From an uncultured bacterium (lineage in GTDB: Bacteria > Bacteroidota > Bacteroidia > Sphingobacteriales > Sphingobacteriaceae), in assembly GCA_903958995.1 (NCBI GenBank), contig CAJBVG010000329.1:1-10070 (forward strand): a DNA stretch of 10,070 nucleotides. Direction: 5' to 3'. Position numbers and translations under genes: made by a program. The notes under the pieces are model-generated. The model worked only from the letters and a program-made list of their open reading frames with translations. It ran no database searches and was not told where the DNA came from. Of this stretch, positions 6,287 to 10,070 are shown piece by piece (positions within the stretch are counted from its first letter, which is position 1; each line of letters begins with the position of its first letter).

Positions 6287-7301
6287 GAATCTCTTTAATT
6301 TTTGTTTCTACTTCCAGTTCGGAAATTAAATCCATGCAGGTATTTTCCGGACGAACACAATTCACTTGATCGCAAGGATTGCAGTCTAATACATGATGTA
6401 TATATGTTGCGTTTACACCCCATGGGTAAAATGTAGCTGGCACTCCAGGGCCATATAAACCTATGCTTGGGCACTGACTAGCAGTTGCGATATGAAGTGG
6501 CCCACTTTCATTTCCAATAAATAATTTTGCTTTTGATGTTAAGGTAGCGAACTCACTTAACGTAAATTGACCAGCAACATTTAACGTATTAAAAGGAATT
6601 AATTCGCGAATTTTATCTATCGATTCTACATCATTTACATCACCTGCAAAAACAATATCATATTGATAGTTCTCTTTCAAATACTTTGCAATATTCGCAA
6701 AGCGTTGTGGACTCCATTTGCGAAGTGGTCTTCTTGCTTCACAATGCAAAATTGCAAATTTCAATAATTTGTTCTCCGCGATAAAATCATTAATCGCTGC
6801 GGTATCATGATCATTGTGGTAAATTTTTAATTTTATTTCAGCAGGAAATTTATCAAGTAATGGCTCTATGATTTCAAGGTTGGTCATCACTTCATGTTTC
6901 TGTCCACCATTGAATTTATTTTTCAAACGTACACTTGCTCTATCTACACGATAATATGGTTGATGAGTAATTGCATACCAATTCGATTCGAACGTCCCTC
7001 TCAAATCTACTATCAAATCATAAAGCAATTCTAATTCAGACTTACTTGTAACAATTTTTGTAATGTTTGGATCGAAATGTACTAATGGATAGATAAATGA
7101 TTTGCACCAAAGTGTTATTTCGGCATTAGGATATTCCTTTTTTAACAGCTCAAAAACGTGCAGAGTATTAACCATATCTCCAATTTCGTCGAGCTTTATG
7201 ATTAGAATTTTATGGTACTCTTTCCCTTTAGGATCTTTCCTTTTATTTATCCATTTAGAACAAACTACACTGCTGGCATAAATAAAATCTTCCTTCTTCA
7301 T
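6279..7301 (-). CDS. Glycosyltransferase family 9 (heptosyltransferase-like)
   Basis: The 340-residue protein has the GT-B fold pattern of GT9 enzymes such as WaaC/WaaF, which add ADP-activated heptose to lipopolysaccharide inner core. After a 30-residue basic N-terminal segment, strand 1 reads ILIIKLDEIGDMV (32-44), the family acceptor-side loop. The second domain has RRPLRKWSPQRFA (190-202), the donor-site strand IVFAGDVND (216-224), GNESGPLHIATA (263-274, equivalent to the canonical GxDSGxxH) and LYGPG (282-286). The C-terminal cysteines C307, C310, C315 and C322 copy the CxPC...C...C pattern seen in many GT9 members. No signal peptide is present; it acts at the cytoplasmic face of the inner membrane. 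The donor could be a sugar other than heptose. It diverges from the flippase gene, consistent with an envelope polysaccharide locus. Confidence 0.9.
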   Translation of the reverse strand: MKKEDFIYASSVVCSKWINKRKDPKGKEYHKILIIKLDEIGDMVNTLHVFELLKKEYPNAEITLWCKSFIYPLVHFDPNITKIVTSKSELELLYDLIVDLRGTFESNWYAITHQPYYRVDRASVRLKNKFNGGQKHEVMTNLEIIEPLLDKFPAEIKLKIYHNDHDTAAINDFIAENKLLKFAILHCEARRPLRKWSPQRFANIAKYLKENYQYDIVFAGDVNDVESIDKIRELIPFNTLNVAGQFTLSEFATLTSKAKLFIGNESGPLHIATASQCPSIGLYGPGVPATFYPWGVNATYIHHVLDCNPCDQVNCVRPENTCMDLISELEVETKIKEILN

Positions 7302-7331
7302 TTAAAATAAACCTTTGGAAATGTATAATTA

Positions 7332-7339
7332 CAAAATTA
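7332..7339 (-). promoter_or_regulatory. -7 box of the GT9 gene promoter
   Basis: The minus strand reads TAATTTTG, an exact TAnnTTTG match, 30 bases before the GT9 ATG at 7301. No convincing -33 element accompanies it. The 65-bp gap (7302-7366) also has to carry the plus-strand flippase promoter, for which only the one-mismatch TTTATTTG (7346-7353) is visible. Confidence 0.45.
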
Positions 7340-7366
7340 ATTTAATTTATTTGTGTAGAATAGGTC

Positions 7367-8815
7367 ATGCAAAGAAAATTCTTATTAAATCTTCTACTCA
7401 TCATTTTTATCAATTTATTGATAAAACCTCTATATATTTTTGGAGTAGAGCTGCATGTTCAAAATCTACTAGGCTCAAATAGCTATGGTTTATATTACTC
7501 CTTGTTTAACTTAAGTTTTATCCTAAGCATCATCGTAGACCCAGGCATTACCAACTACAACAACAGGCATATCGCTCAAAATGAGCACCTTTTAACCACA
7601 TCATTCTCTAAAATAACCACTACGAAAATTTGGTTGTCAGGTATCTATATAGTAGCCATTACCCTTTATGCCTTAGCTATTGGTTTTAATGGATATGAAT
7701 GGCAATTGTGTGGACTGTTGGTGTTAGGCCAAATATTCAATTCATTTACTCTCTACAATCGCTCCAATTTAGCAGGGCTTCATTATTTTAAAACCGACAC
7801 GTTTATCTCTATTCTTGATAAACTCATCATGATCGGAATTTGTGCACCTATCCTATTTTTCAATGTGTTTACAGCGCATTTTGATATTCGAATGTTCATC
7901 TTATTCCAAACCATTTCATTTGGAGGATCAGCTCTGATTTCATTCTATTTTGTAAAGAAACACACTGCCGGATTTAACTTTAGTGTTAATGGTTCGGAGT
8001 TTAAGGAAATATTAAAAAACAGTTACCCATACGCTATTCTAGCAAGCTTAATGCTTATTTATACGAAATCTGACACCGTATTAATTAAAGAATTACACCC
8101 TAACGGTAATGAAGAAGTGGGGATATATGCTGCCGCTTATCGTTTAATTGATGCTTTAAATATGATAGCGGTGCTATTCTCGGGATTGCTTTACCCTATT
8201 TTTTCTAGAATGATAAAAGAAAAGCAAGCACTCGCTGAACTAGTAAAAACGGCATTCTCCATTTTAGTTTTACCCGCTATAGTTTTTGCACTATTTGCTT
8301 CAATGAATGCAAACCCTATCATGTTATTTCTTTGCAAAAACCATGCATTAGAATCAGCGGAAGTGTTTAGAATCATCATATTTACTTTCATTTTCATTTG
8401 TGTAGGCTACGTATACGGCACTTTACTCACTGCTAACGGGAACATAAAATTGCTTAATAAAATAGCCCTAATTGGTGTTTGTATTAACTTACTATTGAAC
8501 ATTATTTTCATTCCAAAATATGGAGCTCTTGCATCTGCATACATTGCAGTTTTAACTTATGGGTTTGTAACTACTTGTCAGCTAGTATTTTCATTCAAAA
8601 CCTTTCAGTTCAAATTGAAACTCATCAACTTTGTTCAAATCATAATATCGAGCATTTGCATTGCTTTTCTTTATTATTTTATTGATAGAATCGACATCAA
8701 TTGGGCATGGAAATTTAGCTTAGGAATAGGAATATCGATACTAATATTATGGTTTAGTCGTTTATTGCCTTTCAGAGAGCTAACCTTATTGATTAAAGAG
8801 GATAAATTAGTTTAA
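7367..8815 (+). CDS. Wzx-type polysaccharide flippase (MOP/MATE superfamily)
   Basis: The 482-residue protein is hydrophobic throughout, with about 12-14 predicted membrane segments and short basic loops, the size and profile of O-antigen/capsule repeat-unit flippases (Wzx/RfbX). Recognisable family features are the N-terminal helix followed by GVELHVQNLLGSNSYGLYYS (26-45), in which the G-x-x-x-YG-x-Y motif opens the second helix, and VDPGITNYNNRHIA (57-70). The second half begins near IYTKSDTVLIKEL (231-243) with GIYAAAYRLID (252-262), the typical start of the repeated half. The lipid-linked glycan it moves is not evident. It is followed after 39 bp by a Wzz-type gene, which together with the downstream membrane gene suggests a Wzx/Wzy-dependent pathway. 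No start codon other than the ATG at 7367 is better placed. Confidence 0.88.
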   Translation: MQRKFLLNLLLIIFINLLIKPLYIFGVELHVQNLLGSNSYGLYYSLFNLSFILSIIVDPGITNYNNRHIAQNEHLLTTSFSKITTTKIWLSGIYIVAITLYALAIGFNGYEWQLCGLLVLGQIFNSFTLYNRSNLAGLHYFKTDTFISILDKLIMIGICAPILFFNVFTAHFDIRMFILFQTISFGGSALISFYFVKKHTAGFNFSVNGSEFKEILKNSYPYAILASLMLIYTKSDTVLIKELHPNGNEEVGIYAAAYRLIDALNMIAVLFSGLLYPIFSRMIKEKQALAELVKTAFSILVLPAIVFALFASMNANPIMLFLCKNHALESAEVFRIIIFTFIFICVGYVYGTLLTANGNIKLLNKIALIGVCINLLLNIIFIPKYGALASAYIAVLTYGFVTTCQLVFSFKTFQFKLKLINFVQIIISSICIAFLYYFIDRIDINWAWKFSLGIGISILILWFSRLLPFRELTLLIKEDKLV

Positions 8816-8825
8816 ATATTAATTT

Positions 8826-8833
8826 TACCTTTG
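8826..8833 (+). promoter_or_regulatory. -7 box upstream of the wzz-like gene
   Basis: TACCTTTG matches TAnnTTTG exactly, 21 bases before the ATG at 8855 and just after the flippase stop. It suggests that the chain-length regulator and the genes after it can be transcribed independently of wzx. No -33 TTTG was found at the usual spacing. Confidence 0.5.
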
Positions 8834-8854
8834 CGAAAAAACAACCTAACATAA

Positions 8855-9976
8855 ATGCACAGCGAAAACGAATCTAATTACTCATTTAACGTATTTTACT
8901 TTGTTAAATTAGTGTGGAAATCGAAAGTGAAAATATTGATTGCTAGTATCTTAGCAGGGATTTTAACTTTCGTATTTACCGGTCCAAAATTCATTACCCC
9001 ATTATACAAAGCGAATGTGATTTTCTATCCCACTTCAAATGTGAACTTATCATCGTCTATCCTAACGGAACCCGGAACACAAGGATTTGGTATTTTAGAA
9101 TTTGGTAATGATGAAGATGGTGAGCAATTATTGCAGATTCTTAAATCTGATGAAATGCGCAATAATGTAATAATGCATTTCAATTTAGCTAGCCATTATG
9201 GTATGGATACTACTCAAAAGGTTTCAATGTTAGGCATGCGAAATCTCCTCAATAACAATATTGAAATCAAACAAACAGAATTTAAAGCAATTGAAATTAT
9301 TGTTTTTGATAGTAAGCCAGAATTAGCAGCAGAAATGGCCAATTACATTGCTAATTATGCCGATGATCAGAAAAACGCAATTCAAAAGTCGAAATCTAAA
9401 AAAGCGTTAGAAATTGTTTCTTCAGAATATGCTCGTCAAGTAAAAACAATGGACTCTATCGGTGCCATATTAATGCATTTGCGTAATCTTGGTATCTATG
9501 ACTACTTTGGGCAATCAAGTGATATTAACGAAGCATTAACTAACAATACAGTTCGTTTAGATCAAGAAGAAGCTCAATTAAAAGTTTACGAGAAGTTTAA
9601 GGATAAATTGCCAGATACATTATTGATTAAGAGTAGAGCTAGAGTAGAAGGATATCGTGCGGCTATCAAGTCACTTAAGCCATCAATGGAACAAGTTCGA
9701 ATTAATGGAGGTGACTACATAAATCCTGTCAATAATCTTGAAGTAGAACGTAGAAAAACAATGAGTTTGAAATCGAGATACGAAACAGCTAGAATAGAAG
9801 CAGAAAACGCTTTGCCACAAAAATTTGTTATTAATGCTGCCGATGTACCTGAGATTGCTTCTACACCAAGAAGAGGTTTAAGTGCTGCAATTGTTGCACT
9901 ATCTACTTTAATCTTCGCGATTCTAATTGTATTTTTTATAGATGCATATCCTAGCATAAGAAGCAAATTGTCTTGA
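8855..9976 (+). CDS. Wzz-type polysaccharide chain-length regulator
   Basis: The 373-residue protein has the polysaccharide co-polymerase layout: a short cytoplasmic N-terminus with FNVFYFVKLVWKSK (11-24), membrane helix 1 at about 26-42, a long periplasmic domain, and membrane helix 2 at about 341-362. The periplasmic part contains coiled-coil-prone helices around 180-212 and 230-320. Helix 2 is preceded by ADVPEIASTPRRG (329-341), the Pro-rich element typical of Wzz. The protein ends 11 residues after helix 2 and carries no cytoplasmic BY-kinase domain, unlike Wzc-type proteins. It would set the length of the glycan made by a Wzy polymerase in the inner membrane. Its TGA stop overlaps the proposed TTG start of the next gene, and it follows the flippase after 39 bp. 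Confidence 0.9.
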   Translation: MHSENESNYSFNVFYFVKLVWKSKVKILIASILAGILTFVFTGPKFITPLYKANVIFYPTSNVNLSSSILTEPGTQGFGILEFGNDEDGEQLLQILKSDEMRNNVIMHFNLASHYGMDTTQKVSMLGMRNLLNNNIEIKQTEFKAIEIIVFDSKPELAAEMANYIANYADDQKNAIQKSKSKKALEIVSSEYARQVKTMDSIGAILMHLRNLGIYDYFGQSSDINEALTNNTVRLDQEEAQLKVYEKFKDKLPDTLLIKSRARVEGYRAAIKSLKPSMEQVRINGGDYINPVNNLEVERRKTMSLKSRYETARIEAENALPQKFVINAADVPEIASTPRRGLSAAIVALSTLIFAILIVFFIDAYPSIRSKLS

Positions 9977-10070
9977 ATAAATTAAAAAGCATCGGAAGGA
10001 ACGAATATCTTTTCTTTTTCACTGCCATATTGATATTCATCTTTGCGAATATCGTAGGGTATTGGAAAGG
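9973..10070 (+). CDS. 5' end of a membrane protein, TTG start overlapping the wzz stop (partial)
   Basis: From TTG at 9973 the frame is open to the window edge (32 codons plus 2 bases). It reads NKLKSIGRNEYLFFF and then a strongly hydrophobic stretch, ILIFIFANIVGY: a basic N-terminus entering a first membrane helix. There is no in-frame ATG or GTG in the visible part, and a TAG at 9952-9954 bounds the frame upstream. The TTG overlaps the wzz TGA in the 4-base arrangement TTGA typical of coupled genes. Position after wzx and wzz makes an O-antigen polymerase/ligase (Wzy/WaaL-like) or another integral membrane protein the best guess. Too little is visible to assign the family. Confidence 0.6.
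   Translation, partial: MNKLKSIGRNEYLFFFTAILIFIFANIVGYWK

Noticed and set aside
7323..7330. TGTATAAT as an E. coli-type extended -10 box for the flippase
   Set aside because: The Bacteroidota sigma factor uses TAnnTTTG, no matching -35 is present, and AT-rich gaps give such matches by chance.
8191..8397. 68-codon minus-strand open frame
   Set aside because: It is antisense to flippase membrane segments, and its composition simply mirrors them.
9715..9966. 83-codon minus-strand open frame
   Set aside because: It is antisense to the wzz-like gene's Pro-rich motif and second membrane helix, which are convincing on the plus strand.

Overview
The window looks like chromosomal DNA from a member of the Bacteroidota. 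It is AT-rich, and its intergenic gaps lack strong Shine-Dalgarno sites. Five of its gene starts are preceded by a perfect TAnnTTTG element, the -7 box used by the unusual housekeeping sigma factor of this phylum. The large secreted protein with a PKD-like domain and the secreted hydrolase with an N-terminal starch-binding-like module also fit the phylum. The genus cannot be named from the sequence.

Layout, left to right. Bases 1-1457 (minus strand) hold the first 485 residues of a very large secreted or surface protein whose 3' part lies outside the window. Its 374-bp AT-rich upstream region follows (1458-1831). Then comes a run of four genes on the minus strand, read from right to left: rnhB (RNase HII), gcvT (glycine cleavage T-protein), a ComB-family 2-phosphosulfolactate phosphatase whose start is one base past the gcvT stop, and a secreted esterase-fold hydrolase 37 bp further on. 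gcvT has its own promoter-like element between it and rnhB, so gcvT-comB-esterase is the likely transcription unit.

A 50-bp gap separates rnhB from a divergent SAM-dependent methyltransferase. This gene meets, tail to tail with a 4-base overlap, a GT9 (heptosyltransferase-like) glycosyltransferase on the minus strand. Divergent from the GT9 gene, the plus strand begins a polysaccharide-export block: a Wzx-type flippase, a Wzz-type chain-length regulator, and the first 32 codons of a membrane protein that seems to use a TTG start inside the Wzz stop codon. The right half is therefore probably the left edge of a Wzx/Wzy-type surface polysaccharide locus. The methyltransferase and GT9 are plausible sugar-modifying and sugar-transferring partners.

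I see no mobile element, CRISPR array, tRNA or rRNA, and no clearly novel multi-gene system. The points most worth a second look are the N-terminal domain of the giant secreted protein, the overlapping divergent promoters at 5489-5538, the ComB-family gene coupled to gcvT, and the TTG-start gene at the right edge.
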